DNA of 64,000 bases from Flammeovirga agarivorans (GCF_012641475.1 NZ_JABAIL010000003.1:186001-250000); one strand, 5' to 3'; numbered from the stretch's first letter, positions 25,389 through 39,529 are shown. The notes: generated from the letters alone by a model not told the origin. Program-made: numbers and translations.

Positions 25389-27002
25389 CTATGGTCTCGG
25401 GTAGAAACGCATCAATTGAATATTATCAAGATAAATTACGTATGTTTCCTCACCTGTATGAGCAACTTTAATGATTAAGTTGAATGCATCCAATGGGTTG
25501 TTAACTGAGATTACATTCTCAAATGTATACCATTGATCTTCATCTAATGATCCAAATGGATGAGCGGCTTCTTGCCAATCTCCACCTTTGTTACTTAAGT
25601 GAATTCTAACGTTTGTTTCGAACCCACCTGAACCAGCTGCAGGAGATCCACCATTTGCTTCAACAAATACATCATACTTCATCAACAATTTGTTGTTTTC
25701 ATTTTCAGTAAAGTTGAACGTATGAGGTGCACCAGCTACATAAGTTGAAATTGCAGAAGCATTTGCTCCTGAACCACTAAATGGTCCTCTTGAGATTTTC
25801 AAACTTGAGCTTCCGTCTGTTGCTTGAGCAGTAGAAGTTTCCAAAATATCTGGAACAAAACCACCTAACCAAGCTGGGTCTCCACCTACATATGAAGTAG
25901 CAGAGCTTTCAAAGCTATAGTTGTAATCCGATGCTTTTAATAGATCGTCTTCAACATGCACTAACTCTTCATCTTCGAATTGTGGTGCGATTGCTGCATC
26001 TTGTGACTCTAATTCAGTACCTGAATAAGTAACTAATACATCATCATCAGTATAAATCAATTCGCCATCAATTTCTAATAATACTGCACTTTCGTTTTGT
26101 GGATTAACAGCTGCAGCAGTTACTTCAGGAGTTAATATAGCACCAGCAGCAGTAGTAATTTTCACTGTGAAATCTTCTTTGTTTACTGAATTAGCATTCA
26201 GACCTCTAGAGAAGATTACATTTACTTTTCTGTCTTCATCGTTGACAACCTTATCCAATGTAAGTGGTACTGACGAACGAACACACTTCACAAAGTTCGC
26301 TACATATAAAGTATCTGAACTGTTTGGTTGAGGTCTTGTAAAGACTGGGGCAAAATCATAAGTTGCATCTAATGTTACATACTTTACATCGAAAGTACCA
26401 TCTAAAGCACTTTGTTCTAATAACTCAGCGCCAAAGAATTCACCTGCTACTACAGTTGGATTACCTTCTGCAGTATATGTAAAACGTAATACACTACCAA
26501 ATGGAATCTCTGTTGGTGTTTCAGGAGTCATGCTTACTTCATCTCCTAAAGTACCATCAAGATTAACAATGTTGGCTTTGATTGTCTGTAACTGCACTGC
26601 AGGCATTACCGTAACAATAATTGTAGTATCAAGAACATTTGTCTCTCTTGCAGTAGTTTCAGTACCTACATAAGCATTGTTTTCGAATTCTTGATGTAAA
26701 GTCACCTCCCATTCTCCAACCTGAGGGAAAACACCTCTTACTTGTGCATCTTCAGGGTTACCTTCCAATATTGTACCTTCCTCAGGGAAGATCCATTCTC
26801 TTGAAACTACACCTTGAGAAACATCTGCAAAATCAATATGCTGATTCATATTAATGATGTTCTCGTTGGCAGCTTGCGATATTTTTAGAACACTGTGGCT
26901 TGGAACTTTAACCACAGGTTTGTTTTCATCTTCTCCACATGCACTTAACAGAAGTGCTATCAAAGCGAAAAGACTAAATCTTAAATCTTTAATTGTACTC
27001 AT
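25389..27002 (-). CDS. PKD-domain surface glycan-binding lipoprotein
   Basis: 537 residues with a lipoprotein signal (ALIALLLSACGED). A PKD-like domain lies at about 40-125 (SREWIFPEEG, GVFPQVGEWEVTLHQEF). Two Ig-like stretches follow (about 130-345, ending with a bacterial Ig/SbsA-like VNVIFSRGLNANSVNKEDF region). A C-terminal beta-sandwich (about 365-535, SSLKISRGPF, LLMKYDVFVEANGG, VIYLDNIQLM) is CBM-like. It lies 11 bases after susD on the same strand, the position usually taken by surface glycan-binding proteins (SusE/F-like) in these loci. Its likely job is binding carrageenan or its oligosaccharides at the outer membrane. Binding is inferred from position and fold. Confidence 0.82.
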   Translation of the reverse strand: MSTIKDLRFSLFALIALLLSACGEDENKPVVKVPSHSVLKISQAANENIINMNQHIDFADVSQGVVSREWIFPEEGTILEGNPEDAQVRGVFPQVGEWEVTLHQEFENNAYVGTETTARETNVLDTTIIVTVMPAVQLQTIKANIVNLDGTLGDEVSMTPETPTEIPFGSVLRFTYTAEGNPTVVAGEFFGAELLEQSALDGTFDVKYVTLDATYDFAPVFTRPQPNSSDTLYVANFVKCVRSSVPLTLDKVVNDEDRKVNVIFSRGLNANSVNKEDFTVKITTAAGAILTPEVTAAAVNPQNESAVLLEIDGELIYTDDDVLVTYSGTELESQDAAIAPQFEDEELVHVEDDLLKASDYNYSFESSATSYVGGDPAWLGGFVPDILETSTAQATDGSSSLKISRGPFSGSGANASAISTYVAGAPHTFNFTENENNKLLMKYDVFVEANGGSPAAGSGGFETNVRIHLSNKGGDWQEAAHPFGSLDEDQWYTFENVISVNNPLDAFNLIIKVAHTGEETYVIYLDNIQLMRFYPRP

Positions 27003-27013
27003 TATTGTGATGT

Positions 27014-28708
27014 TTAGAGTGCTTCGTTCGATTGAATTTCAGCAGATGGAATAGGGAAATAATCGTGTCTTTCTGAGTCGTAGAAGTTGTAGTTGTTTAC
27101 AAAATCTGGACGAACTCTACCTTCGATATAAAGAGGTCCTTGAGTAGGGTTTTCTCCTGCTTCTAATCTGATTACTTCATCGTTGTGATGACTAGTAAAT
27201 ACCTCTTTTACAATACCCCATCTAATAAGGTCTCTCCAACGAGTATTCTCATAAGCTAACTCTAATGGTCTTTCTACCATTCTTAAGTGAGTTCTTACAT
27301 TTTCAACACTTGCAGGAACTACTTTATAATTACCATGCAACTCTCTACTGACATGTAATTGAGGAATACCTCCATCGTTAGCAATGTAATCTGAAAGCGT
27401 TACAACACCTGCTCTCTCTCTCACTTTGTCGATATATTCGATAGCTACTGTTAAGTTACCTTCACCTTCAAGCATTGCTTCAGCATACATTAAGTATACA
27501 TCCGATAATCTCATGTGCTTGTAATGAATTGATGATCTCCATTCCGGATCTTCAATATCTAAGTGGTACCAGTTAGCGTATTTCTTCACATAAGAAGACT
27601 CACCAAAGTTCCATCTCCTTGGAACATCTGCTTTTAATTTCTCTGCAGTTTGGTTGTAGTATAAACCTTCAGCATCTCTACCTGCTAATGTCGCAGTATA
27701 TCTTGGAGAGTGTGCTGTAGAACCTGACACTGAGTCTGCTGCAAATAACTCATGAGCCCAATAAGTACCCATTAATACTTGCCATCCACCTAAAGAGTAA
27801 GGACCGTACCATCTTGCTAAAGCGTTAGATTCAGCTCCTGAAGAATCATCGGTATCATCAACATAACTTGTGTTAGCTGCACCTTCGTTTACTGAACCGT
27901 CAAATGGAACTTCCATAATAGACTCTGAAGTATAGATATAGTCATGTCTAAAGTTATCACCATAGTTTGGTAGTAAGCTATAAAGACCTGAATCCATTAC
28001 TTCCTTGAATTCTTCAGCTGCTTTCGCCCAATCCTTGTTGTATAAATATACTTTACCTAATAATGTATTGGCCATACCCCAAGTAGCTTTACCTAAAGAA
28101 GCTTCTTCTCTTGTAAGTGGTAAATTTTCAATAGCATACTCCAAATCAGGAATAATTACTTGGTTGTTTACCTCTTCCATTGGAGACAATGGAATATTGT
28201 GATTCTGTGTTGTTGAAGAAGTTCTAATTACAGCCTGACCGTAAGTATTTACTAATTCAAAGTAGAAAAATGCTCTTAGGAATCTTGCTTCTGATAAAAG
28301 TTCAGTTTTTCTCTCATCAGTAAGTGCTTCCATTGTAGGGATGTTATCAATTACTTGATTACATCTAAAGATACCATTGTAACATTCTGCCCACTTGTTG
28401 AATACAGGAGTATCGTTATCAGAAATTGAGAACTCTGTATAAGGGAAGTGTCTTACCCAGTCGTTCGTACCACCCATATCACTACGAATCATTTCGTAAG
28501 TGAGGTTACCACCACTAATCGATTGGAATTGTAATGCTCCGTATGCTGCTGTTATTGCGCCTTCCGCGTCTGCTTCTGTTTGCCAGAAGATCTCGTCAGT
28601 AATTGCATTTGGGTTCCTCTTGTTTAAAAAATCGTCATGGTTGCAAGAAGAAAATAGCAAAGACAATGCAACTACTTTGAGCTTGAGTATATTTTTTAAA
28701 GTATTCAT
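27014..28708 (-). CDS. SusD-family nutrient-binding outer-membrane lipoprotein
   Basis: 564 residues. The lipoprotein signal ends LLFSSCNHDD (Cys22), followed by the classic SusD opening FLNKRNPNAITDEIFWQTEADAEGA. Internal landmarks are the SEARFLRAFFYFELVNTYG TPR helix, GLYYNQTAEKL, YLMYAEAMLEG and the C-terminal YFPIPSAEIQSN. SusD proteins form the lid of the SusC transporter and hold the oligosaccharide. It starts 19 bases after the susC stop, in one operon, and is probably specific for carrageenan oligosaccharides. Confidence 0.95.
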   Translation of the reverse strand: MNTLKNILKLKVVALSLLFSSCNHDDFLNKRNPNAITDEIFWQTEADAEGAITAAYGALQFQSISGGNLTYEMIRSDMGGTNDWVRHFPYTEFSISDNDTPVFNKWAECYNGIFRCNQVIDNIPTMEALTDERKTELLSEARFLRAFFYFELVNTYGQAVIRTSSTTQNHNIPLSPMEEVNNQVIIPDLEYAIENLPLTREEASLGKATWGMANTLLGKVYLYNKDWAKAAEEFKEVMDSGLYSLLPNYGDNFRHDYIYTSESIMEVPFDGSVNEGAANTSYVDDTDDSSGAESNALARWYGPYSLGGWQVLMGTYWAHELFAADSVSGSTAHSPRYTATLAGRDAEGLYYNQTAEKLKADVPRRWNFGESSYVKKYANWYHLDIEDPEWRSSIHYKHMRLSDVYLMYAEAMLEGEGNLTVAIEYIDKVRERAGVVTLSDYIANDGGIPQLHVSRELHGNYKVVPASVENVRTHLRMVERPLELAYENTRWRDLIRWGIVKEVFTSHHNDEVIRLEAGENPTQGPLYIEGRVRPDFVNNYNFYDSERHDYFPIPSAEIQSNEAL

Positions 28709-28727
28709 CTGTATTATACTTTTTAAA

Positions 28728-31700
28728 TTAGAAACTTAGTTGTGCACCAATTAAGAATTGTCTTGATACAGGGTAGTTACCTCTATCTACACCTCTCATT
28801 AATAAACCATCACCACCAACTTCTGGATCATAACCAGTATATTTTGTGAAAGTGAAAGGGTTTACTGCTGATACATAAATTCTTGCTTTAGAAATACCTG
28901 CTGCGTTGTTGATTACTCTACTTAAATCATAACCTAAAGTCATTGTTCTAATTCTAAAGTAAGAACCATCCTCAATCCATCTGTCAGAAAATGCTCTTAC
29001 ATTTTCATCTTGTCTGTTTAATGATAAAGGAATATCTGAGTCAGGGTTTTGAGGACTCCACATACCTACCAAGTCAGCGTGTCTTGCTTCTGCGTAAGCA
29101 TAAAGTTTTGCACCGTTAATGATTTCTGCTCCATGAGAATAGTAACCTTGAATGAAGAAATCGAAACCTTTATAACCTAATGTTGCTACAATACCTGATT
29201 CGAAATCTGGCATACCTGAACCAGCATACACTCTATCGTTATCATCAATATTACCATCACCATTTTGGTCCACATATCTAATATCACCTAAACGAGCATT
29301 AGGGTTGATCGCTTCTTGGTAAGCTACTAATTCCTCTTCAGTCTTGATTACACCGTCAGTTTGTACTAGGAAGAATGATGCTGCTTCGTATCCTTCTGCC
29401 ATAAATGTAGTGTAGTCCATCCAACCGTGTGTAAGTGATGGTCTACCACCTGGATAACCTCTCTCAACACCATTTAAACTAGTAATAATGTTCGTGTTTT
29501 TAGTGAAAGTCATACCAAGGCTATAGTTTAAACCATACTCCGTTTGGTTCTTGTAGCTTAATGATAATTCAATACCTTCGTTGGTCATATCACCAGCATT
29601 CAATGTCATTGTTCTGTAAGTCTGAATCTCTGAATCAGGTCTTGTTAAGTTAACACCTGCTGATAAAGGAAGTTGTTGACCTAAGATCATGTCTTTCTTA
29701 TCGTTTTGATAAACGTCTGCAGTAAACTGTAAACGATCGTTGAACATGTTCATGTCGATACCAATGTTTTTCGCTACACTAGTCTCCCAAGAGATATCAG
29801 GATTCGAGAATCTTCTTTGCGTTAAACCAGGAGTTAATACTTTACCTGAACCGTAGATATAGTTAACACCTTGCTCGATTACTGTTGATGCGATATAAGG
29901 GTTGTTACCTACTCTGTTGTTACCTAGCTCAGCATAACTTGCTCTTACTTTCAATCCACTGATCCAATCTACATTGAAGAAGTTTTCTCTATCAATATTC
30001 CAACCTAATGATACACCTGGGAATACATCAAATCTGTTCTCAGGGTTAAACTGTGAAGTACCGTCTCTTCTTAATGATACTGAGAATAAGTACTTACTGT
30101 CATAGCTATATTGGAATCTACCCATCATACCTACTAATGCTGTTTCATTTAATCCACCTGTAGGGTTTGAAACTGAAACTGCTGCACCTGGAACTTGAAC
30201 ATCGTTATTACCGTTTTCAGCAAATGTCATGTTAAGACCTGTAGTTCTGTTAGTATACTGCTCAAATGAGTAAGTACCAGTGAAGTTTAAGTTGTGCTTA
30301 CCAAATGATTTGCTATACGTTAAGATATTTTCTAATGTGTATCTTTGGTTCCATACATAATCATCGTTTAATCTTGCCTGAGGTCTAGAAGCTGTAGGGT
30401 TGTAGTTTCCGTTATAATCCAAAACAATATATTTTGGTTGGAATTGTGATCTTGTAGAATTAAAGATGTTACTACCCGCTCTAACTTGGTATGTTAATCC
30501 TTTTACAAACTCATAAGATGCATTGAAAGCAATGTTTAATCTCTTGATGTTTTCTAAGTCAGTGTTTGATAAGATACCTGATAAGTAACTATAAGTAATC
30601 TCATTTTGATCTGGAACTTGAATCACATCACCATTTGTAGGAATATCTTCAATAGGAGTATTCCAAGGTCTTTGTCTTAAGGCTTGCTCATATAGACCCC
30701 ATGGCTCTCTTTGTCTGTTTTCGTTTTGGAAACCAATCGAAGTAAATAACTTGAATTTATCCTTATTGATTGATCCTGTTAATCTAGTCGCTAATCTTTC
30801 GAAACCAGAGTTAATCAAAATACCTTCTTGGTTAAAGTAGTTGACGTTAGCGTTAACTAATAAATCACCTTTTCCTGATGATACGTTTAACTCATAGTTT
30901 TGAATTGAAGCGTTATCATTCTGGATAGTGCTGATAAAATCTGTATTATTTTCTAATGCTCTTGGGTTTACTGCTAAAACTGAAGATTCAATACCTGTTG
31001 CTTGAGCTCTTAACTCATCGTAGTAGAATTGTTGGTGAGTATCCATTAATTCTGTACCTGAAGTAATGTTTTGAACACCACCCCATGCTGTAAAATCTAC
31101 TTTTACTTTTCCTGGATCACCTGTTTTTGTTGTGATTAAGATTACACCGTTTGATGCTCTAACACCATAAACTGCTGCAGATGCACCATCTTTTAAGATA
31201 TCAATTGACTTGATTTGAGAAGGAGCAATATTTGGATTTCCTTGGTAAGGAATACCATCTACAACATATAATGGCTCTCTTGATCCTGCTAATGAACCTA
31301 CACCTCTAATTTGGATGTTTGCTGCTTCACCTGGAGCACCACTAGCAGCCTGAACATTTACACCTGCTACTTGTCCTTGTAATGCTGATCCTAAATCTGG
31401 AGTCGGAACTTTTTCTAAAGCTTCAGATCCTACATTATTTACAGCACCTGTTACTTCTTTACGCTTTTGAGTACCATAACCTACTACAACTACTTCTTCT
31501 AGTAATTCACGGTCCTCTTCTAATTCGATATCAAATGTAACACTCGATCCAACCTCTTTTTCTTGAGTCAGATAACCAATATAACTGAACACTAGTATAT
31601 CTTCTTTTTGCACAGTGATACTAAAGTGTCCATCAAAATTTGTTACTGTACCGTTTGTAGTTCCTTTAACAACAACATTTACACCTGGTAAAGATTGTCC

Positions 31701-31835
31701 AGCACTAACAACAGTACCACTTACTATTACTTCTTGAGCAAAAGCTGAAGTAAATACCGCAAATAATAGTAGTACTGACAGGCAATACTTTGGTATTATT
31801 GGTGGCTTCATATTTAGTTTACTTGAGAATAACAT
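28728..31835 (-). CDS. SusC-family TonB-dependent transporter
   Basis: 1035 residues from the first ATG. A second ATG at 31811 (codon 9, MKPPIIPKYC) gives a more typical signal peptide ending AFAQ and may be the true start. Order: a carboxypeptidase-D regulatory-like domain (VIVSGTVVSAGQSLPGVNVVVKG, about 35-110), a TonB-box/plug region (EEVVVVGYGTQKRKEVTGAV, then IQIRGVGSL, YVVDGIPY), and a 22-strand barrel ending in the aromatic outer-membrane terminus (FLIGAQLSF). Together with the adjacent SusD it would import sulfated or desulfated kappa-carrageenan oligosaccharides, powered through TonB. Confidence 0.95.
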   Translation of the reverse strand: MLFSSKLNMKPPIIPKYCLSVLLLFAVFTSAFAQEVIVSGTVVSAGQSLPGVNVVVKGTTNGTVTNFDGHFSITVQKEDILVFSYIGYLTQEKEVGSSVTFDIELEEDRELLEEVVVVGYGTQKRKEVTGAVNNVGSEALEKVPTPDLGSALQGQVAGVNVQAASGAPGEAANIQIRGVGSLAGSREPLYVVDGIPYQGNPNIAPSQIKSIDILKDGASAAVYGVRASNGVILITTKTGDPGKVKVDFTAWGGVQNITSGTELMDTHQQFYYDELRAQATGIESSVLAVNPRALENNTDFISTIQNDNASIQNYELNVSSGKGDLLVNANVNYFNQEGILINSGFERLATRLTGSINKDKFKLFTSIGFQNENRQREPWGLYEQALRQRPWNTPIEDIPTNGDVIQVPDQNEITYSYLSGILSNTDLENIKRLNIAFNASYEFVKGLTYQVRAGSNIFNSTRSQFQPKYIVLDYNGNYNPTASRPQARLNDDYVWNQRYTLENILTYSKSFGKHNLNFTGTYSFEQYTNRTTGLNMTFAENGNNDVQVPGAAVSVSNPTGGLNETALVGMMGRFQYSYDSKYLFSVSLRRDGTSQFNPENRFDVFPGVSLGWNIDRENFFNVDWISGLKVRASYAELGNNRVGNNPYIASTVIEQGVNYIYGSGKVLTPGLTQRRFSNPDISWETSVAKNIGIDMNMFNDRLQFTADVYQNDKKDMILGQQLPLSAGVNLTRPDSEIQTYRTMTLNAGDMTNEGIELSLSYKNQTEYGLNYSLGMTFTKNTNIITSLNGVERGYPGGRPSLTHGWMDYTTFMAEGYEAASFFLVQTDGVIKTEEELVAYQEAINPNARLGDIRYVDQNGDGNIDDNDRVYAGSGMPDFESGIVATLGYKGFDFFIQGYYSHGAEIINGAKLYAYAEARHADLVGMWSPQNPDSDIPLSLNRQDENVRAFSDRWIEDGSYFRIRTMTLGYDLSRVINNAAGISKARIYVSAVNPFTFTKYTGYDPEVGGDGLLMRGVDRGNYPVSRQFLIGAQLSF

Positions 31836-32048
31836 AACTTGAAACTTTAATGAATAGAATAGAAAAGAGCTTCCTAGGTCAAACTCTTTAAAAAAATAGA
31901 GTTGAAGAATTTGTTTCTTACATTACAATATTAGCCAAGTATTGACTCTGCTTATGTGTAAGAATTACCCTTTAGTTGCACTTATTTAACCTGTGTGATT
32001 CTGAGTGGTAAATTTTATTCATAATTGATACTTATGATCCATAAAACG

Positions 32049-32090
32049 ACAAAAAAAGTACCCATAAACTCAAGGCTTAATGGGTACTCC
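32049..32090 (-). terminator. Terminator of sulfatase-GH16-GH2 unit
   Basis: Stem AGTACCCAT / ATGGGTACT with a 14-base loop, followed on the minus strand by a T7 tract. It lies 24 bases after the GH2 stop. Confidence 0.8.
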
Positions 32091-32113
32091 AATTCAATTA
32101 AACTTAATTTATT

Positions 32114-35344
<3,231 letters not shown>

Positions 35345-35351
35345 TTAAACC

Positions 35352-36863
35352 TTATAACTTCAATAATCTTTTCGTATATACTTTCCCTCCGATGTTTACT
35401 TTTACGATATAAACACCATTTGTTAACGATCGTACGTCTACTTCAGTATTAGGAGTAATACTACTTTCCAACACCACATTGCCTGTTGGGTTTAAAATAG
35501 AAATATCTACCGGTCCTTGAATTCCTTTTAGTCTAAAAGAAGAAGACGTTGGATTCGGGTATAATTCAATATTTTGTCCTAAATCGATATCACTAGACGT
35601 AATTTGATCTACAATCTGAAGGTCTTTGATTGATGTCGTTAAAGTAATTGTTTCTTCTTCATTTTCTGTAGAAGTGAAAGACGCTGTTATTTCATAATAA
35701 TGTCCGTCATCCAATTCCGAAGTATTTTTCACATTTTGGATATTGATTAGAGAAGCAGTTTCCCCTGCAGCCTTACCAACTATTAGTGCTTGTGATTTCC
35801 CTACTACCTCAACAGACTCTCCATTTTCATCCATCTCATGTAATTCAACTTCAAGGTTTGAAGCCGCAACAGAACCACTTCCCGCATCAAAATATGAAAT
35901 AAAATTAATGCCATCAGCTTTCGCAAATTCAACATTCGAATACTGATCTTTATCTGCATAAATTTGAGATTTTGCTTTCCAAACTCTCACATACTGACAA
36001 GCCATTTCTGTAGGAAACCCAACAGTAGTTGTAGAATCTGGAACGGGACGTCTTGAACCGTCTTCAATATATTCCACAAATGGAGCTCTAAGACCCATTG
36101 AAACGGTAATATGCATTGGTAAATGCCAGTACAAGTTTTCTTTACGGCCTCTTTCAACACCATCCACATACCAGAAGATAGAATCTACTCTACTTAATAC
36201 ACCATAAGTGTGATAATCTTCTCTAGGATCAAAATCTGCAATCCACTTATTTTGAGCAATTTCCGGCGTTTTATGAGGTCTGATTTGAATCAACTCACCA
36301 TTTTCTCTAGCAACAGCGTGAAGGTTCATATCGATGGCTTCAGGTCCTTCCCAATCGTTGTTTTCAAAATCCCACTCTTTTTGTGTTAACTCTACAACAT
36401 CGATTTCTGAATATTTGGCTTGTCCATCTTCAGTTGGATCGGGTTGGTTGATACTGTATAACCAGAATGCTGGAGATACACCAGGAAACCTATCTGCTCC
36501 TTTTATCTTTGCTTCAAAATAACCGTAAGTAATCGTTCTATTATTTCTAATAATTCCCGATTTATAATATAATTCTTGATTCGAACCATAGTTTGTATCT
36601 CTTCTATGAGTCTCTTGAATCATTTTTATTTTCAGCTCATTATCTTCTACATAAGCTAATGAAGGCTCCCAAGACCATACTCCCCAATCGTTCGGATCAT
36701 TTTCCCACTTTTGAGTATCTAACGATTCAAATTCATCAGATTGGTTGTCATCTAACTCCCATTCTAAATGTCCATGAGAAACAGGAGTTTGTGCAGAAAT
36801 ATGGTTTATGAATGCTGCTATCATTAAAAATAACAGCAGCATTTTTGTTCGTTTGTTTTTCAT
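35352..36863 (-). CDS. cgkA: GH16 kappa-carrageenase with T9SS sorting domain
   Basis: 503 residues. Signal peptide to about 25. The GH16 domain at 30-295 has SEIDVVELTQ with Glu153 (nucleophile), Asp155 and Glu158 (acid/base), IFWYVDGVERGRKENLYWHLP and VSMGLRAPFVEY. These segments closely follow what I recall of Pseudoalteromonas kappa-carrageenase, including the same VVELTQ and LYWH..M..T.S.GLRAP. An Ig-like linker region (about 300-415) and a T9SS type A domain (about 425-503, LYPNPTSSSF) follow. It cuts beta-1,4 linkages of kappa-carrageenan outside the cell. Four bases separate it from the sulfatase stop and 10 from the GH2 start. Confidence 0.92.
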   Translation of the reverse strand: MKNKRTKMLLLFLMIAAFINHISAQTPVSHGHLEWELDDNQSDEFESLDTQKWENDPNDWGVWSWEPSLAYVEDNELKIKMIQETHRRDTNYGSNQELYYKSGIIRNNRTITYGYFEAKIKGADRFPGVSPAFWLYSINQPDPTEDGQAKYSEIDVVELTQKEWDFENNDWEGPEAIDMNLHAVARENGELIQIRPHKTPEIAQNKWIADFDPREDYHTYGVLSRVDSIFWYVDGVERGRKENLYWHLPMHITVSMGLRAPFVEYIEDGSRRPVPDSTTTVGFPTEMACQYVRVWKAKSQIYADKDQYSNVEFAKADGINFISYFDAGSGSVAASNLEVELHEMDENGESVEVVGKSQALIVGKAAGETASLINIQNVKNTSELDDGHYYEITASFTSTENEEETITLTTSIKDLQIVDQITSSDIDLGQNIELYPNPTSSSFRLKGIQGPVDISILNPTGNVVLESSITPNTEVDVRSLTNGVYIVKVNIGGKVYTKRLLKL

Positions 36864-36867
36864 TATT

Positions 36868-38250
36868 CTAGTTTAGTTTGTAATTGTCCATTCTATCGAT
36901 ATCATATTTTTCGAATTGTCTTTTTAGCTGCCACAATGGACGCTCTAAAGTCAATTCCCACTCGTACAGTAGTTTAAAAAGTTCTCTCACTTTTTCTTTT
37001 TCGACGTAAGCAAGGTTGTTTTTCTCAGAGATGTCTTCTTTGATATTATACAACTCGGCTGGTCTATCTGAGTATCTTATTAATTTCCAGTCACCACTTC
37101 TAACAGCTGCTCTCGTTTCTTTTTTCCAGAATAGATTTTCATGCGGTGCTGCAGTATTTTTACCATTGATATATGGCATTAAGTTCACACCGTCTACGTT
37201 CACTAGATCTTTTACATCTCCACCACCTGCAGCATAGAAAGTTGGAAGTAAATCGAAAGTACTTACAGGAAAATCAAACGATGAGTTCTTTTTGATTTGC
37301 CCTTTCCATGACATCAAGAATGGTACTCTGATTCCTCCTTCTAAATGATTTGATTTTGTTCCTGATAATGGGAAGTTAATTGATCCATTCTTATCTGATG
37401 GACCACCATTGTCGTTAGTATAGACTACAATTGTATTTTCAGTTAATCCTAATTCTTCTAGTTTATCTAATAATTTACCAGATGCTCTATCCATAGCCCA
37501 AGTCATAGCTGCTAATTCTTTTCGCTTACCATGTAAATTGGGAAATCTTTTTAGATCCTCTTCAGTAGACTCCAATGGGGTGTGCACAGCGTTATAAGAC
37601 AAGAAGATAAAGAAAGGCTCGTCTTGATTTTTCTCTACAAACTGAATCGCCTCATCAGCAAAAATATCTGTTGCATAACCATCTGGCTCTTCGTAGTTCC
37701 CAAAGTTTCTTTCCATCTTTTTATCTGGATGTGGAAACTTATCATAAGCAAAGTAGCTTCTGTCACCACCTCTGAAACCATAAAACTCGTCAAACCCTCT
37801 TTTATTTGGATGGTATTTATCAGCATCACCTAAGTGCCACTTTCCATAGAAAGCCGTTTTGTAACCTAATTTCTTCATGTAGTCACCCATCGTCTTTTCA
37901 TCCAACGGTAAGCCCATGTCCACATCTAATAATTTTGACGACTCACTCATGTAGCCCGGTACGTTATTTTCCTCGTATCCGAACTTTTGTTGGTACTGAC
38001 CAGTAATTAAACCTGCTCTTGAAGGTCCACATACCGATGCAGTCACATACCCTTGTGAGAATATTAAACCGCTTTCTGCAAGTTTATCCAAGTTAGGCGT
38101 TTTGATTTCTTTACTTCCATGAAAACCAAAGTCTGCATATCCACCATCATCAGAGAAAATCAGAATGATATTAGGCTGTTTTTTATCCTGTGCATACAGC
38201 TGGTCGATAGATAACAGAATAAAAAGAGTGAAGATCCAATATAATTTCAT
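36868..38250 (-). CDS. S1-family formylglycine sulfatase (inferred carrageenan sulfatase)
   Basis: 460 residues with a signal peptide (ends QLYAQ). The formylglycine motif is VCGPSRAGL with Cys74. The metal ligands start at DD in [12 protein letters not shown] (Asp34/Asp35) and continue with [19 protein letters not shown] and [15 protein letters not shown]. The pattern is like S1_19-type sulfatases found in carrageenan loci, but subfamily needs a search. Its probable task is removing the galactose-4-sulfate of kappa-carrageenan oligosaccharides. It is the first gene of the sulfatase-GH16-GH2 unit. Cys-type maturation needs a formylglycine-generating or anSME enzyme, which is not in this window. 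Confidence 0.92.
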   Translation of the reverse strand: MKLYWIFTLFILLSIDQLYAQDKKQPNIILIFSDDGGYADFGFHGSKEIKTPNLDKLAESGLIFSQGYVTASVCGPSRAGLITGQYQQKFGYEENNVPGYMSESSKLLDVDMGLPLDEKTMGDYMKKLGYKTAFYGKWHLGDADKYHPNKRGFDEFYGFRGGDRSYFAYDKFPHPDKKMERNFGNYEEPDGYATDIFADEAIQFVEKNQDEPFFIFLSYNAVHTPLESTEEDLKRFPNLHGKRKELAAMTWAMDRASGKLLDKLEELGLTENTIVVYTNDNGGPSDKNGSINFPLSGTKSNHLEGGIRVPFLMSWKGQIKKNSSFDFPVSTFDLLPTFYAAGGGDVKDLVNVDGVNLMPYINGKNTAAPHENLFWKKETRAAVRSGDWKLIRYSDRPAELYNIKEDISEKNNLAYVEKEKVRELFKLLYEWELTLERPLWQLKRQFEKYDIDRMDNYKLN

Positions 38251-38344
38251 ATGTAATACTTTTTATTTTTCAGATGAAAAAATTTATAATAATTGTAATA
38301 TTCTTTCGATATATAGCTGATTTAAAGAAGAGTAATAGTGATGA

Positions 38345-39184
38345 TTACATAGCCATTCTGTATTCCCTTGGTGTTTTACCAATGATCATTTTGAATTGCT
38401 TATTGAAGTTCGTGATTGAATTAAACCCTACTTCATAACATACATCAGAGATCTGATAATTTTTCTGTACTAATAATCTGCTAGCATTTCTAATTCTAAC
38501 TTCATTCAGGTATTGTTTGAATGATTTATTAGTTACTTTCTTAAAGAATCGACAAAACGAGTTGGATGTAAGGCATGCAATGTCTGCAATCTCTTGTAAG
38601 TCGATATCCTTCTCATAATTATCAGAAATATATTTTAATACTCTGTCTAATCTCTCTTTATTAGAATCACCTTGTTGTCTCATATCTGATGTTGACAACT
38701 GATGAATACATTTTGAGTTGGCTAGTTTTAATAATAAGCTCAATAAGAAAATATTCTTTTCAGCTGAACTTAATTGTTGACAGTTCATCAATTCCTTCTC
38801 CAAAGATTTTCCAAACTCTTTAGAAAAAGAGATTCCGTATTTTGAATCACTTAACATCTCATTGATACAAGCAAACACTGGATTATCAAAAGTGTTTGGT
38901 CCCATAAAAGACTTATCAAATTTGATCACAAGGTTGCACATCTTTGTACAGTCATCATTGTTCTTCCAAAGGTGTGGAAGATTAGGACTGATCAAAACCA
39001 ATTGACCACTTTCAAAACTTGAAACATGATCCCCTACAAATCTCACCCCGCTGCCTTCCTTTATATATATAAGTTCATACTGTTGGTGGTAGTGCCAAAT
39101 TGTTTCGTGACAAGGTTCGTTTTTCTGAGCAATAGTGATAGCGTTGTTTACTTGTTTTTCAGTGTCTTTAAATACTAATCTCAT
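38345..39184 (-). CDS. AraC-family regulator with cupin sensor domain
   Basis: 279 residues. The N-terminal cupin-like domain (about 15-100) has CHETIWHYHQQYELIYIKEGSG and LISPNLPHLWKN, typical of sugar-responsive AraC proteins. The C-terminal double helix-turn-helix is at about 180-278: LQEIADIACLTSNSFCRFFKK, ISDVCYEVGFNSITNFNKQF and GKTPREYR. It lies between the hybrid two-component gene and the sulfatase unit on the same strand, so it probably controls part of the carrageenan locus. The effector could be galactose, anhydrogalactose or a neo-carrabiose. Confidence 0.9.
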   Translation of the reverse strand: MRLVFKDTEKQVNNAITIAQKNEPCHETIWHYHQQYELIYIKEGSGVRFVGDHVSSFESGQLVLISPNLPHLWKNNDDCTKMCNLVIKFDKSFMGPNTFDNPVFACINEMLSDSKYGISFSKEFGKSLEKELMNCQQLSSAEKNIFLLSLLLKLANSKCIHQLSTSDMRQQGDSNKERLDRVLKYISDNYEKDIDLQEIADIACLTSNSFCRFFKKVTNKSFKQYLNEVRIRNASRLLVQKNYQISDVCYEVGFNSITNFNKQFKMIIGKTPREYRMAM

Positions 39185-39490
39185 AACTTCGAAAATTTAA
39201 TTCTCTTATTAGAGAAGGTGTGTGATAATTCATTTCAAATAGTCAAATAAAAAGCGGCTAGTGTTTTATGCTTTTCATTTCAAAAAATCATTGTTGACAT
39301 TGTAAAACTCACACTTAAAACTGAGGAAGTATTTAAATTACGTATCAAAAATGTTGTTTTCGGTGTCATTTTGCGTCCAAAAACACTATTTAAAGCATAT
39401 GAGACTAATATTTACATTTGTGATACTAATGAAGACATTATTAGCATCATTTCTTCCTGGATTTTTATTCTGATCAGATATTGTCCAAAA
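39185..39490. other. Intergenic region upstream of the AraC gene
   Basis: No supported gene. It must contain the AraC promoter on the minus strand; I see no clear TAnnTTTG box. A 24-codon hydrophobic frame on the plus strand (39399-39473) is too short to call. Confidence 0.4.
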
Positions 39491-39529
39491 AAAAACCTTA
39501 TCGCTACCAAATAGCGACAAGGTTTTTAT
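39489..39529. terminator. Bidirectional terminator after hybrid two-component gene
   Basis: Near-perfect stem AAAAACCTTaTCGCTA / TAGCGAcAAGGTTTTT with a five-base loop and A/T tracts on both sides. Confidence 0.85.

Noticed and set aside
39399-39473. 24-codon hydrophobic plus-strand frame before a terminator
   Set aside because: Too short, low complexity, and the bidirectional hairpin after it is explained by the minus-strand HTCS gene.
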